DNA of 64,000 bases from Cervus elaphus (taxonomy: Eukaryota > Chordata > Mammalia > Artiodactyla > Cervidae): the NCBI RefSeq assembly GCF_910594005.1, contig NC_057818.1:60896001-60960000 (forward strand). Direction: 5' to 3'. This document shows, one piece after another, positions 33,338 through 44,639 of this stretch. Position 1 is the stretch's first letter. Every line of letters begins with the position of its first letter. Below the pieces are notes generated by a model. It had not been told where the DNA came from. It did not search any database and saw only the letters and a program-made list of their open reading frames with translations. The position numbers and the translations under genes are program-made.

Positions 33338-34150
33338 TTTTTTTTTTTACAATATTTTGATGGTTTTTGCTGTACATCTTGAATAGGCCATAGGCGTACA
33401 TACATCCCTTCCTTCCTGAACCCACCTCTCTTGTCACTGTATCCCTCCAGATTGTCACAGACCACTTGTTCACACATTAAACTCCCACTGGCTCTTTTAC
33501 ATATGGTAATATATATATTTCAGTGCTAATCTCTTAAATACTACCATCCTATTTCTTTTGTATATTTCAATAGTTTTTCCTTAGCGTTACGTTTTCTATC
33601 CACATGTTATGACCCAGATCTAATTTAATTTACATTTCTTTCCTGCCTTCCACTAACAAATACTTAAGTCTGTGGGTTATTTTTAGACTTTTGTAACATT
33701 ATAATGCACGTAGACAATGACAAGGAACATAGTAGATGCCCTGTAAATGTAAAGAAAGGCAGTTCCTTTAAGACTTGAGTTCAGTTAGATAGTACACATA
33801 GAAATATTTATAGTGCCACGTTGATAATTTTGGTGAAAACAAATTCTAGTGTCTTAAGACTTTATATTCGACAATGTGCTTTGTTGTCCACAAGTGAGAG
33901 ATCTTTCAGAAACAGACAACAAAGACATGAGAGAAAATATATTCCAGTTTTTCAACAAGAAGTAAATTGCCTAATCACCGTCAAGTGATCATATAGAAAT
34001 TTGACATTCCATTACATTGAAGTATTGGCTTAAGTATTATATATTATGATGTAAACAAGTTTTTCTCATATAAGTTTTTGAAGCTTTGTCATCATAGGCA
34101 TGGAACGAAAACTTTTATAAAGAAGAATACATTTCTTATTAAAAGTTTTC
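33338..34150 (-). mobile_element. L1 3' UTR fragment and flank, block D1 copy A
   Basis: The run of T is followed by reverse-complement L1 3' UTR (gatggtttttgctgtacatc, taggccataggcgtac, cactggctcttttacatatgg). 33620-34140 has no named repeat, but the whole block recurs at 56062-56735 and 60705-61530, which makes it part of a segmental duplication. Confidence 0.75.
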
Positions 34151-34151
34151 T

Positions 34152-35112
34152 CTCAGTTCAGTTTAGTTCACTCGCTCAGTCGTTGCCGACTCTTTGCAAT
34201 CTCATGAATCACACCACGCTACGCCTCTCTGTCCATCACAATACTCCCGGAGTTTACTCAAACTCATGTCTATCAAGTCGGTGATGCCATCCAGCTATCT
34301 TATCCTCTGTTGTCCCCTTCTCCTACCCCCAAGCCCTCCCAGCATCAAGGTCTTTTCCAATGAGTCAACTCTTCACATGAGGTGGCCAAAGTATTGGCAT
34401 TTCTGCTTCAGCGTCAATCCTTCCAACGAACACCCAGGACTGATCTCCTTTAGGATGGACTGGTTGGATCTTCTTGCAGTCCAAGGGACTCTCAAGTCTT
34501 CTCCAACACCACAGTTGAAAAGCATCAGTTCTTCGGCGCTCAGCTTTCTTCACGGTCCAACTCTCACATCCATACATGACCACTGGAAAAACCATAGCCT
34601 TGACTAGACGGACCTTTGTTGGCAACGTAATGTCCCTGCTTTTTAATATGCTATCTAGATTGGTCATAACTTTCCTTCCAAGGAGTAAGTGTCTTTTTTT
34701 TTTTTTGGAGTAAGCGTCATAACTTCATGGCTGCAATCACCATCTGCAGTGATTTTGGAGCCCCCCAAAATAAAGTCTGACACTGTTTCCACTGTTTCCC
34801 CATCTAGTTCCCATGAAGTTATGGGACTGGATGCCATGATTTAGTTTTCTGAATGTTGAGCTTTAAGCCAACTTTTTCACTCTCCCCTTTCACTTTCATG
34901 AAGAGGCTTTTTAGTTCCTCTTCACTTTCTGCCATAAGGGTGGTATCATCTGCATATCTGAGGGTATTGATATTTCTCATGGCAATCTTAATTACAGCTT
35001 GTGCTTCTTCCAGCCCAGCATTTCTCATGATGTACTCTGCATATAAGTTAAATAAGCAGGGTGACAATATACAGCCTTGACGTACTTCTTTTCCTATTTG
35101 GAACCAGTCTGT
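34152..35112 (-). mobile_element. BovB (RTE) LINE, 3' portion
   Basis: Minus-strand reading gives the reverse-transcriptase end: LFNLYAEYIMRNAGLEEA, RYADDTTLMAESEEEL (YADD catalytic motif, about 34950) and MVFPVVMYGCESWTVKKAE. Frames are broken (34365-34667, 34819-35067). The homologous stretch near 61510-61530 lacks it, so it inserted after that duplication. Confidence 0.92.
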
Positions 35113-35117
35113 TTGTC

Positions 35118-35565
35118 CCTTAATAATCTTTAAAATTTATCTTTGGCTCTGCTGAGTCTTCATTGTGCTGGCTTCTTTGTCTTTTTGCAGCAATCGGGCT
35201 GTGAATTCTCCACGGAAACTTGGTTGGGGTATGGTTGGAGACTGGCATTTTGAAGGTTCTTTTGGTCGGTCCAGAGGACTCAGTGTCTGTCTGTTCTATG
35301 GGCTGAGCTGAGCCTCTTTGCTGCACGTGGGCTTTCTCTAGCTGCAGCAGCAGAACGGACTTTCTGGTTACTTGTGTGCAGGCTTCTCAGTGCTGGGGCT
35401 GCTGTTGTTGCAGAGCACAGGCTTTGGAGCACAGGCTCAGTACTTACGTTGCCTGGGCTTAGTTGCTGCGAGGCACGTGGCATCCTCCCACACCCGGGAT
35501 CAAACCCGGGTCCTGTGCATTGGCAGGTAGATTATTTAGCACTGCACCACCAGGGAGGTTCTACT
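35118..35565 (-). mobile_element. CHR-2-type SINE pair, also at 61535-61975
   Basis: tatctttggctctgctgagtc, ttgctgcacgtgggctttctc, gagcacaggctttggagcacagg, gggcttagttgctgcgaggcac and ccgggatcaaacccgggtcc, then ccaccagggagg. The duplicated copy at 61535 has the same boundaries. Confidence 0.8.
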
Positions 35566-36468
35566 CAGTGTCTTTTAACTGGGCGCTATGTATGTTAAAA
35601 CACTGCTAAACAAAATTTGGGTCATCAACCAATAACTGGGAGATCTGAAAACCAGGAGAGACTGCCCCAAACTTATCTGGACTTGCCGAAGACATGGATG
35701 GACCCAAGAGACCCTTCCTGAAATCCCAAGGCTAGACTGTCCAAAGCACTGTATGGTGCCTGCTTTTCTTAATCCTGCATTCCCCTCAGGGTGCACTCAG
35801 GGCCCCTGCAGTGACTAATAAGCTTGATCCTTGGAGAAGTGGAATGTCAAGACATTTTTCTCAGAAGTGTTTGTATGAAGTAGCCCTTTCTAAGAGTTTG
35901 GTGTTTGAAATTCTAGCTTGTCATCACTACACAAAGCCAGTCCTTGTTTACTTAAACTGCTTAAATTAATTCTAATTGCAGGAATATTCCTGGGTTCAGC
36001 TAGCACCCCACTTCCAGCCCCACCCCACCAGCACCCCACATCAACCCCCACCCAACCCCAACCTGGCCAGCAGACCAGGTTTCAGTTCCCAGTCGTCTGA
36101 AATCACTTCAGCCTCATCAGCAGGACTCCAGGTACAGTTTGGTTCCGTCTCTCAGTCATGTCCGACTCTGTGACCCCATGGACTGCAGCACGCCAGGCCT
36201 CCCTGTCCATCACCAACTCCCGGAGTTTACTCAAACTCATTGTGTCGGTGATGCCATCCAACCATCTCATCCTCTGTCATCGGATATGCAGGACTTCAAA
36301 TGTTATGCCAATAGCTTCTTTCTTTCCATTGTGATTATCCCACAGAATTTTAAGGTTTTATTAAAAATGTTTACAGTTACTTAAACTAATGAGCAATCAA
36401 TGCTGCAACACAAGACGTGAGAGACTCTCAAGTACTGCTTAACTCTGACAAGACACCTCTGGAACCAA
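35566..36468 (+). other. Upstream flank of the small promoter (duplicated)
   Basis: Collinear with 61976-62720 (aactgggagatctgaaaaccaggagagac, ttcccctcagggtgcac, taataagcttgatc, aaagccagt.cttgtttacttaaac). A CA/C-rich stretch lies at 36000-36060 (caccccaccagcacc). A minus-strand BovB 3' end at 36145-36290 is present only in this copy. No exon was recognised. Confidence 0.7.
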
Positions 36469-36668
36469 AAAGAGGAACAAGCAGGTAGGCTTTCGCGCGC
36501 CCCCGTCCGGGCCCGCTGGACCCCGCCCCTCACGCGTCCTACGGAGGCGTGTGTCCTAGGCTCCTCCCCTCATTCTTCCTTTCCTCTGGAACCTACTGCT
36601 TGGGAATCTCTGGTGTCTTCACTCGAAGGATGTTTGTTTACAGCAATTCCTGAAGCGGAGACTTGGTA
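36469..36668 (+). promoter_or_regulatory. Small GC-rich promoter with possible exon 1 (copy A)
   Basis: A short CpG-rich segment with a GC box (ccccgcccctcacgcg) and a repeated gcgtgtgtccta motif, followed by gaagcggagacttg/gtaggtgcgg, a good splice donor at 36667. The copy at 62730-62890 conserves the GC box, the gtgtcctac motif and the exon end (gacttg/gtaggtgcgg). This looks like a KZFP-type promoter with a noncoding exon 1. No KRAB exon was found downstream before the next CpG island at 42.5 kb. Confidence 0.55.
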
Positions 36669-38024
36669 GGTGCGGTCTCCCTGGGAATAGTGAGGTACTG
36701 TTTTTTTCCTTTTTAGTCTTGTTAAGCTCCGCTTAACTCTACTCTGTATCTGTGGTCTCCGGTGACTTCGGACCTTCCTAATCCCCAAACCTTTCCTCCT
36801 CAAGTAAATTCAGTTGTTGCCTTGAGAGGCCCGTCGTCTAATTTCCTTTCAGTGTAAACTCCTGAGGAAAACATATATCGTCCAAGAAATATATAGTAAT
36901 TTATAGGGGGAAAGTCATTATAATTGATGCATGGCACTTGATAATTTTGTAAATATACCAAAAGACTTGTTCAGGAACTAGCTGAGAATTTAATCTTTGC
37001 AACTGGTGGTGGAGCTGGAGTTCTTTCTTGAGTGTTAGGGAGTCGTATTACTGTCGTTTTCTGGTTTATACGACCAGGTTCATAAATTGACTACAGAGAC
37101 TCTTCATTTTAGGAGGTTATTTTTAGTGATGCTGGTTACATGTATGAGCTCTAGAATCAGAGAAAAACATAAAATGGTCTCTATGCTTAGACATTTCCGA
37201 GGCTTTGAGACCCCATGGAGTGTACCCCTCCAGGCTCCTGTGTCCATGGAATTTCCCAGGCAAGAATACTGGAGTGGGATGCCATTTCCTAATCCTGGGG
37301 ATCTTCTGACTCAGGGATAAAACCCCCATCTCTTGCATCTCCATTGGCAGCAGGATTCTTTACCACTGAGCCACCTGGGAAGACTCTTTGGTCTGATACT
37401 AGTGTTTTATTTGAATTAAAGAAGTGAGTTTTGGTTGGTAGTTTTCCAGTCAGTGAGACCCAGTGTGGATAATGCTGAATTATGGACTGCTGACAAGTAC
37501 AGTGGAAAGTGGTGTATATAGTGGGAAAATATCTTAAGAGATCTGAGAATCTGAAGGCATTTGAGGGGTAATTTTAGATTTTGTGCCTCAAGGTTGACTG
37601 TCAGTGCTACACTAAACCTAAGATGATTATGTGGGGCAGGTGGACAAGGAGCAGTTAGCTTCAAGTAATGAGGCCTGGTTATTTGTGGGAATGTTGTTGG
37701 TGGAATATTGTCAGAAATAAAGAATTGGTTGAAAATGCTTCTAGCTAACAGACCTTTGATAGAGTTGAGTAGATTTAGGTTGTCTTCATTAATTAAAATT
37801 AATCGGAGAAGGGAGGTTGTCCTAGAATTGTGAAGTCAGTGACATGAGTGTTGTACAGAGCTGTGTCGGATGTAGAGACAGGGTTATTAATAGGCTCAGG
37901 TCTTGGTGTGCAACTTGTGGGCTGATTGGATAATAAGATCTTAAGAATAGAATCCTGTGAGGATTGTTTTTCATGTTAATGGGAGACTCAGAATGAGGGC
38001 TGTATTGAGGAAACGCATTGCTTT
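36669..38024 (+). other. Flank downstream of the small promoter
   Basis: 36669-37200 is collinear with 62891-63425 (acatggcacttgataattttgtaa, gactacagagactcttcatttta). A minus-strand Bov-tA lies at 37203-37385 (ccaggcaagaatactggagtggg, cattggcagcaggattctttaccactgag). 37386-38024 contains nothing I can name. Confidence 0.65.
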
Positions 38025-39478
38025 CAGCAGTTTATCTACTCAGAGTGGGGGATAACTGATTTTACTGTGGTTAGAGTGGCCAGAAGCTTTGGAATCTAAG
38101 GGGCTATGAAGGAGGCCTCCTTTCCGAAAGAGCTGGGGTATCTTCCAATTAGCTCAGTCAAGGACAACAGGTGGCAGTGAGATTGGGGCCTTTCTCAATG
38201 ACTTCTCAACTGAGCCCAATTGAGCCAAATCTCAAGGACCTTTAAAACTTTGGGATATCCCCAGTTCCTGGTATGTTTTCCCAGGAGGGCCAGTTTCTTG
38301 GTCTCCATACTGAGTGCCCAGTGCCTTTGCATTTGTGGCTTGTGTGTTTCTCTGTGATGTGCAGGCCCAGTGGTCTCTGCTGTTTAGCCCTGTTGCTCAA
38401 CAGAGCACAGAAAAGTGGTGACAAAATGTGGAGAAGTGGAGAGGAAGCTATCGGGGGTCTAGGAGAGGTGTGAGAGGAGGCAAGTTTCGGCCTCTGGATG
38501 AGCCCTCTGAATGGTGTAGGCATGTTGCAAGCACAGTGGTGTGACCCAGTTCAAGCTCGCTCTGCTGCCTGTGAGAGAGGCCAGTGCTTCCAGGAGATGA
38601 CTTCTTGAGGCAAACAATGGGACTTCATTTTGAAAACCAGCCAACCAAGAAGATGGCTAACTAATATTTCAACATTGCCAACTTGTTGGTGTCTGGATGC
38701 CAGGTTCTTTTATGACAGTAGAGAAAGAAGCAGTGAGGAAATAAAGTCAGAAGGGAGGATCCGGAGGGAGAGGCAGTGGGGAAGTAAGGTCAAAAAGGCC
38801 ATCCGTCTTGCAGTACATCTCAGGGACAGCCAGCCTTCTGTGTTCATCTCTTCTTTCCTGCAACCATTCACAGGTTGGGAGGTCAGAGTATCTCCCTGTG
38901 AGCTCAACAAAGGCACTTTAGTTGAACAGTCAGGCCAAGAGGTAGGGTCCTCTGAGGCCAGCCATTATGGATGATTACAATAACCACAGCAGTGAAAAGC
39001 AAGGCAAAGAAACCGTTCCAACTTGGAATCACAATTGGTCTTCCCTGCAACAGTTGTGTGATCATGTTGTGTGGAACTGTTGACAAGGGTGGTCTCAGCT
39101 TTGACTGTAGGACCTGGATGTGGGCTCATAGCTAACTGTGGGTTGCCTGGAAGGGTGGGCATGCCACAGTGTCTTAGCTCAGTTTCCCTGGGACACAGAT
39201 GCTGTGACTGAAGTTTGCATGCGTTGGTTGATTGGGAAAGTCATGATCACACCTGAGAAGGAAGGAAGAAAGTGGAATTGGGACGAGGACTGTTACCCTG
39301 CATTGTGTTAGAATCAAGGCCTGAGCTGAGCCCACAGGGAGGGATGGGTGCATTGGTCCTGGAGGTGGGATCCAGACGGTTCCCCACAGCATTGACTCCA
39401 TGGAGTGGATTTTGTGATGTTTTTTGGAAGAGTAAGAATCATTATGCAATCTGTAAAATAACTGTTGCTAAAATCCCC
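38025..39478. repeat. 1.45-kb duplicated noncoding block D3, copy A
   Basis: Nearly identical over its length to 56737-58170 (about 93-95% by eye): atctactcagagtgggggata, cccaggagggccagtttcttgg, cagccattatggatgattacaataacc, gggatgggtgcattggt. It resembles old LTR or provirus-derived sequence in texture, but I cannot assign a family. No sustained frame is shared by both copies. A short inverted segment distinguishes the copies (38380-38395 against 57079-57094). Confidence 0.75.
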
Positions 39479-40200
39479 GAGGGGTTCCCTCACAGCTCAG
39501 TTGGTAAAGAATCCCGCCTGCAAGGAGGGAGACCTGGATTCGATCCCAATACCTGACCATCTGAGCTGTCTCTTGAGAAACCTGTATGCAGGTCAGGAAG
39601 CAACAGTTAGAACTGGACATGGAACAACAGACTGGTTCCAAATAGGAAAAGTACGTCAAGGCTGTATATTGTCAACCTGCTTACGTAACTTATATGCAGA
39701 GTACATCATGAGAAACCTCAGAGACATTACTTGGCCAACAAAGATCCATCTAGTCAAGGCTATGGTTTTTCCAGTAGTCATGTATAGATGTGAGTGTTGG
39801 ACGATGAGGAAAGCTGAGCACCAAAAAATTGATGCTTTTCAACTGTGGTGTTGGAGAAGACTCTTGGGAGTTCGTTGGACTGAAAGGAGATCCAACCAGT
39901 CCATCCTAAAGGAGATCAGTCCTGGGTGTTCATTGGAAGGACTGATGCTCAAGCTGCAAGTCCAATGCTTTGGCTACCTCATGCGAAGAGTTGACTCATT
40001 GGAAAAGACCCAAATGCTCGGAGGGCTTGGGGGCAGGAGGAGAAGGGGACAAGAGAGGATGAGATGGCTGGATGGCATCACCGACTGGATGGACATGGGT
40101 TTGGGTAGAGTCCAGGAGTTTGTGATGGACAGGGAGGCGTGGCGTGGTGTGATTCATAAGGTTGCAAAGAGTCAGACATGACTGATCGACTGACCTGAAC
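39479..40200 (+). mobile_element. BovB LINE 3' part with a Bov-tA-like head
   Basis: 39483-39550 reads like the tRNA-derived start of Bov-tA (ggttccctcacagctcagttggtaaagaatcc, gacctggattcgatccc). It then passes directly into plus-strand BovB: a short RT piece (LRNLYAEYIMRN), MVFPVVMYRCECWTMRKAE and LWCWRRLLGVRWTERRSNQS to the terminal gaactgaactgactg. The frame 39465-40181 stays open through the junction. The join is internal deletion or chimerism of the retroelement, not a host gene. Confidence 0.85.
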
Positions 40201-40319
40201 TGAACTGACTGATTGCTCTTCAGATTCCTTGATGTTAGTTTAGGTTGCTCAGGGAACTCTTATTGTTGGACTTTTATGCTCTGTTACTTAACTGTTCGAT
40301 TCCATAGGTTCAAAGGAAT

Positions 40320-40500
40320 TTGACTTGACTTTACTCCCTCCTCTTTTAGTATAAAAGGGGACTGAGTTCCAACTCGGGTAAGATGATTTTCGGGGTACAA
40401 GTCCACCATATTTTCGCTTTGCTGACTTTCGGAATAAAGTTGTTATTCCTGCCCCAACGACTTGTCTCTCAATTATTGGCCTGTTGTGTGGAGAGCAGTA
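40320..40500 (+). mobile_element. Truncated ERV LTR (U3/R/U5 portion)
   Basis: TATA box at 40350-40356 and AATAAA at 40433-40438, followed by a pyrimidine-rich segment and ttgtctctcaattattggcctgttg, the spacing expected of a gammaretrovirus-like LTR. No internal retroviral genes are next to it. Confidence 0.65.
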
Positions 40501-40570
40501 GAAGCTTAGAATGTGTCCTAAAGGAACAATACGGTTTTCATCAATTTGTAAAGATGTATTGCTCTTTTTG

Positions 40571-40795
40571 ACCACATGATGCAAAGAGCGGACTCAATGG
40601 AAAAGACCCTGATGCTGGGAAAGATTGTGGGCAGGAGAAGAGGGCGACAGAGGATAGATGGGTGGATGGCATTACCCACTCAGTGAACACAAGTTTGAGA
40701 AAACCCTGGGAGATAGTGAAGGACAGGGAAGCCTGGCGTGCTGCAGCTCATGGAGTTGTAAAGAGTCAGATTTGACTTAGCAACTGATGAGTGAA
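40571..40795 (+). mobile_element. BovB 3' end fragment
   Basis: gcaaagagcggactcaatggaaaagaccctgatgctggg, gatggcattacccactcag and gaaggacagggaagcctggcgtgctgcagc to caactgatgag. Confidence 0.85.
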
Positions 40796-41779
40796 AATTG
40801 CTCTTTTTAAAGCAATGGTTAGTAAAATTTGTCAATTTGAAATAGAAAAAGCAAAAGGTACTGACGGAAGATATCACATACCTTAGTCGTCCAGTCTCAT
40901 ACTGTAGGTTTTGACCTTGTGTCTCTGGAACTGAGCCATGTGGAGTTTGCCCTTCCAGGTGAATGAGGAACAAAGAGGGAAAATGTTATACAGGATGCCA
41001 CTGTAAAATGGAACGTTTTCGCCAGGGATAGTGTTGTATTTCTTATTTTAGTTTGCAGTACAGAGAGAAATCCAGAAAAATCTCTTGTTTTCTTAAGATG
41101 CTTAAATTATTCTAATGGGAGGAAATGTTTTGCATTCAGTTACCGTCCAACAGGAACTTTGTGGAGACCCAGGTTCCCAACCCCTGAATTGCCAGGAGCA
41201 GGACAGGCAAGAACCTGCTGACAAAACCATTTATTTATTTATTTATTGCACTTGAAAATATGTGGGTTATTTTCAAATACCTGTTGGTATTGATTTCTCA
41301 CATAGTTTCACAGTATTAAGAGAACAGGCCCTATATGATTTCAATACCCTTTATTTAGGCCATGAAACTTTTGCATCTTGTTTTACGTCATGTTCCAGTG
41401 TCTCCCGGTTAATAGTCTATGGGAACTTGAATAAAATTTGTATCCTGCTGTTGTGTGAAATTGTATAAGTCTTGATTATGTTGAATTGGTTCACAGTTGT
41501 TTTCAGGTCTTCTATATCCTACTTTCCTGTCCATTTATTAATTTTTGAGAGTTTAATATTGAAATTCCACCTAAAAATCTTAATTTGTCTACTTAAAAAA
41601 TTATATAGTGGAACTGCAACTATTTTCAAAGCCTCATGTAAATGTGTTGTCATACTTTAATAATTTCAAAAAATTTTAAAAAGGAAAATAAAATCTTTAT
41701 TGAAACTTTTCTACTTGTTAGGAGGAAATATCCTAGTTTCCAACATAACTGGTCTACAAAGTTAGAAGCTTTTGCCTTG
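40796..41779. other. Intergenic sequence, nothing recognised
   Basis: AT-rich sequence with a short (attt)n run at 41231-41249. I see no repeat family, exon or conserved copy elsewhere in the window. Confidence 0.5.
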
Positions 41780-42130
41780 AAAGTGTAAGGAGGTAACACA
41801 GCGACCTGGCAAGGCCGGCCGCCTCTGCCAGAGTGGCGGCGTGGAGCCCCGCCGCAGCAGCGCCTCTGGTCCCCGTAGCCCGCCACCTTCCTCTTCTCCA
41901 CTGTGCCCACTGCATGATTTCCTCGCATTCCGAGGGGGTGCGCAAAGGGACCCAAATCCTCAAAATTTCCAGGAGGCTGTGGGGGAATGTATAAAATTCA
42001 AATCAAATCGGAAGAATTTAAGGAGAAGAAAACTGTCCAGCAGCCAACAGGCACTAAAAGAAGAAATCAAAGGTATGCACGGATTGCAGGCTTTTCAGTC
42101 TGTGGCCAAACACTGACCATACCCTGGCTG
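41780..42130. other. Isolated GC-rich segment of unknown origin
   Basis: 41800-41920 is CpG-rich (ggccggccgcctctgcc, gtggcggcgtggagccccgccgcagcagcg) with an abrupt return to AT-rich sequence. A 91-codon frame (41841-42116, + strand) runs through it without similarity that I recognise. It may be the 5' part of a retrocopy, or a relic CpG promoter. No duplicate exists in the window. Confidence 0.35.
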
Positions 42131-42171
42131 CTTAGATGTTGTTGGTAAAACAGTGGATGACTCTTACTAAC

Positions 42172-42375
42172 AGGGGCTTCCCTTGTGGCTCAGCTGGTAA
42201 AGAATCCTCCTGCAATGCGGGAGACCTGGGTTAGATCCCTGGCTTGGGAAGATCCCACGCAGAAGGGAAAGACTACCCACTCCAGTATTCTGGCCTGGAG
42301 AATTCCACAGACTGTACAGATCATGGGGTCGCAGAGTCGGACACGACTGAGCGACTTTCACTACTACCACCGTTC
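42172..42375 (+). mobile_element. Bov-tA SINE
   Basis: ggggcttcccttgtggctcagctggtaaagaatcc, gcaatgcgggagacctggg, tccagtattctggcctggagaattcc and gtcgcagagtcggacacgactgagcgac. Confidence 0.92.
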
Positions 42376-42499
42376 TTTCCTCAACGTATGACAAGAAGTT
42401 TATTTTCTTCATAGACATTTCCATATTGTAATTATAGAAGAATATGCTATGTATTTAGATGTTAAAGGCAACAAATTAAAAAAATCAGGCTGTAATTTA

Positions 42500-43260
42500 T
42501 GGGGCCTCACAGGACTGGTAAGGACCTCCCTGCCCCTTGCCCCGCCTTGCCCTCGCTCTGCTGACCTGGAAGCTCCTCGCCGTGCCCCTCGCCTGCAGCG
42601 ATCCGCCCAGCTACCGACCCGGAAGCTCCGCCTCGGAATCCGCGCGTGCGCAGGTTTCCTGCGGAAGCGGAAGGCTGAAAGAGAAGGTGACAGATCGGCC
42701 ATTGAGTTTTTTTTCCCTATTGTAAACGTGTGCCGCGCGCTTCGACGTTCTACCCGCCCTCGCCATGTCCATCTTCAGAGTCCGGGTGGTTCTCCGCAAG
42801 TAATATCCCAATACCCCGCCCTCCGCCCCAAATAAACCGAGATGTCGCCGTTGCAGGTCGAGTATTCGAAATCGCTGTGAGGCTTATCCTTGCCGTTTGC
42901 TTTTCGGTCTTCGACCCGGGAGACACCGCCTTTCGGGATATTTTCCTGCTTTAAGCTTAACCGTTAGTACCTACGCCTGTGCCTTGTAAAGTCCCCGGGC
43001 GCGAGGTGGATTCGGGCACGCCCACCTCCACCGCCTCACCCTGTCGGCCCCTGGAGGTCGCGCCGACAGCCCGGCTCCGGGAGAAGCCGCGTCCTCTCCT
43101 CGGTCCTGGGATTCTGGAGAGCCCGCCCGGCCCCCGAGACCCCCTCGCTCCCAGCCTGTCTGCCCTCGCGTCTCCTCAGGCCTATCGTTCTGCCCCGCAG
43201 GCCTCCCTAGTCAGTCCGTTTTCCTCAGCCCTGGGCTGGACGTGTGACACCCAGTGTTTT
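42500..43260 (+). promoter_or_regulatory. CpG-island promoter of unit 2
   Basis: A CpG-rich, TATA-less stretch. GCGCGTGCGCA at 42642-42652 matches the palindrome in the unit 1 island. Ggaagc and cggaa-type motifs lie near 42620-42680, and a possible exon 1 donor is agagaag/gtgaca near 42686. 43030-43190 is homologous to 15590-15740. It drives, or once drove, the unit 2 pseudogene; the island itself looks less decayed than the exons behind it. Confidence 0.65.
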
Positions 43261-43959
43261 TCCGTCACGAGTCCGTCTCGTTGGAACATGTGCTCTTTTC
43301 ATAGGCGGGCGTTTCATTTACTCATCATTTCTGTAGATACATGGGCGAGGGGGATCAGAGGAAGCAGTTGACTGAGAGTGAAAGGCAAACTCAGAAGTGG
43401 AAAACGAGAGAACCGACAGGGTCGCCCAGGATGGCTGAGGCAGTTGCAAAGGGATGGCAAAATGAAATAGATTTAGCCCTTAAAGTAGCGGGTGGGTGAA
43501 AGAGAAATGGACAAAGGCGTGGGATCTCCAGGAGTTGGAGACAAGGAGAAAGCGGCCCTGCGCCTGCGGTAGGAGGGCTGACAAGGGTGATCCTAGGAGA
43601 GAAACAGGGCTAGGTGCTGAGTAGAAGAGAAGAGGAAGTAAGGATAGACACCTGGAGTGCCCCAGAGTGGGCGTGTAAGAGGGAGAGAAGCGGTGTGACT
43701 AGAAGGCAAAGAGGGAGCAGAGTTGGAGAAAGAGATGTATAGATGTTTAGGACAATTGGAAGGGTGGGGGTGGGGAGAAGAGCAGCAAGAGGAGAAACAA
43801 GTTGCAGAGGGGCCAGGACAGGTGTGAGGGAAGAAATAGGAGGGCAGAAATCCCACCTGAGACAGTGGACGGTTAAAGGACTGTTCCACGTGGTGAGGTC
43901 TTCCTGTTTTTGTGGTTGTGGCAAACGGAGGGGGAATGTTGATCCTAAGCCTTAAGCAG
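43261..43959 (+). other. Unit 2 intron 1, purine-rich
   Basis: From 43370 to 43860 the plus strand is purine-rich (gagagtgaaagg, gaagagaagaggaag), as in the matching intron of unit 1. No repeat or exon was recognised before the acceptor cttaagcag at 43951-43959. Confidence 0.6.
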
Positions 43960-44065
43960 CCTGTTTTCCACTTGCAAGATGAACTTCTAAAAGCTTACAT
44001 TGTCTGAGGAAGAAGCTGGGAAGAGGAGGAAAAAAGGAAAGAAAACAGGAATGGCTCTTTCTCAG
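43960..44065 (+). pseudogene. Unit 2 start-codon exon (decayed pair of 18081-18175)
   Basis: ATG 44051 gives MALSQ and the donor is cag/gtaaag. The upstream ATG of unit 1 (18119) is lost here (tgtctgaggaagaagctgg against actcatggacgaagaagcc). The exon itself could function, but the rest of the unit is broken. Confidence 0.75.
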
Positions 44066-44639
44066 GTAAAGTCATATTCTCAGTTGATTCTGTCTGTCCT
44101 TCCTGAAATGCCCTTCTTTGGACTTACTAATCATCTCTGACTCTGAAGTATCCTTCCTGACACCTGTACATGCACACTCACCAGGGAACTTCCCTCAGGG
44201 CCTGCCGTCTCCACTTAGATCCCATCTCCCCATGACCCAGTGGCCTGGACCTTGTGTGGAGGGCACCATCCTGGGCAGGGCTTCACACCCACGGGTTTGA
44301 GAAGGGGTCTCAGTGCTCTTGGGCAGCAGGGATTGCCTCGGGCTCTTCTGGGTGTGCAGTCTGCTCTCTGTCAACCAGGATTAAGAAGCTGTGCAAGGAA
44401 GTCAGGTGTTAACATGCACAGTACATGGTAAAATCTGGAAGTAGACCTAAAAAGGGAAATTTGTTCTAAGGGAATTGAAGCTAAGTGAGTGAGGCACTGA
44501 CTTCAAAATCTTGATTGGAAATGGGAAGGAAAGTTCAGAATCAGGTATCAGTGATAGAGGGTGTGCTATTCCATCATCTTTGAAACTGTGACATGAGTCT
44601 AAATCTCAGAGAGTTGGAAATTCACTTTCATTGCCTTCA
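44066..44639 (+). other. Unit 2 intron 2, first part
   Basis: 44066-44450 is homologous to 18176-18540 of unit 1 (gtcatattctcagt, gcacactcacc, cttccctcagggcct, gatcccatctccccatgaccc). No exon. Confidence 0.75.
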
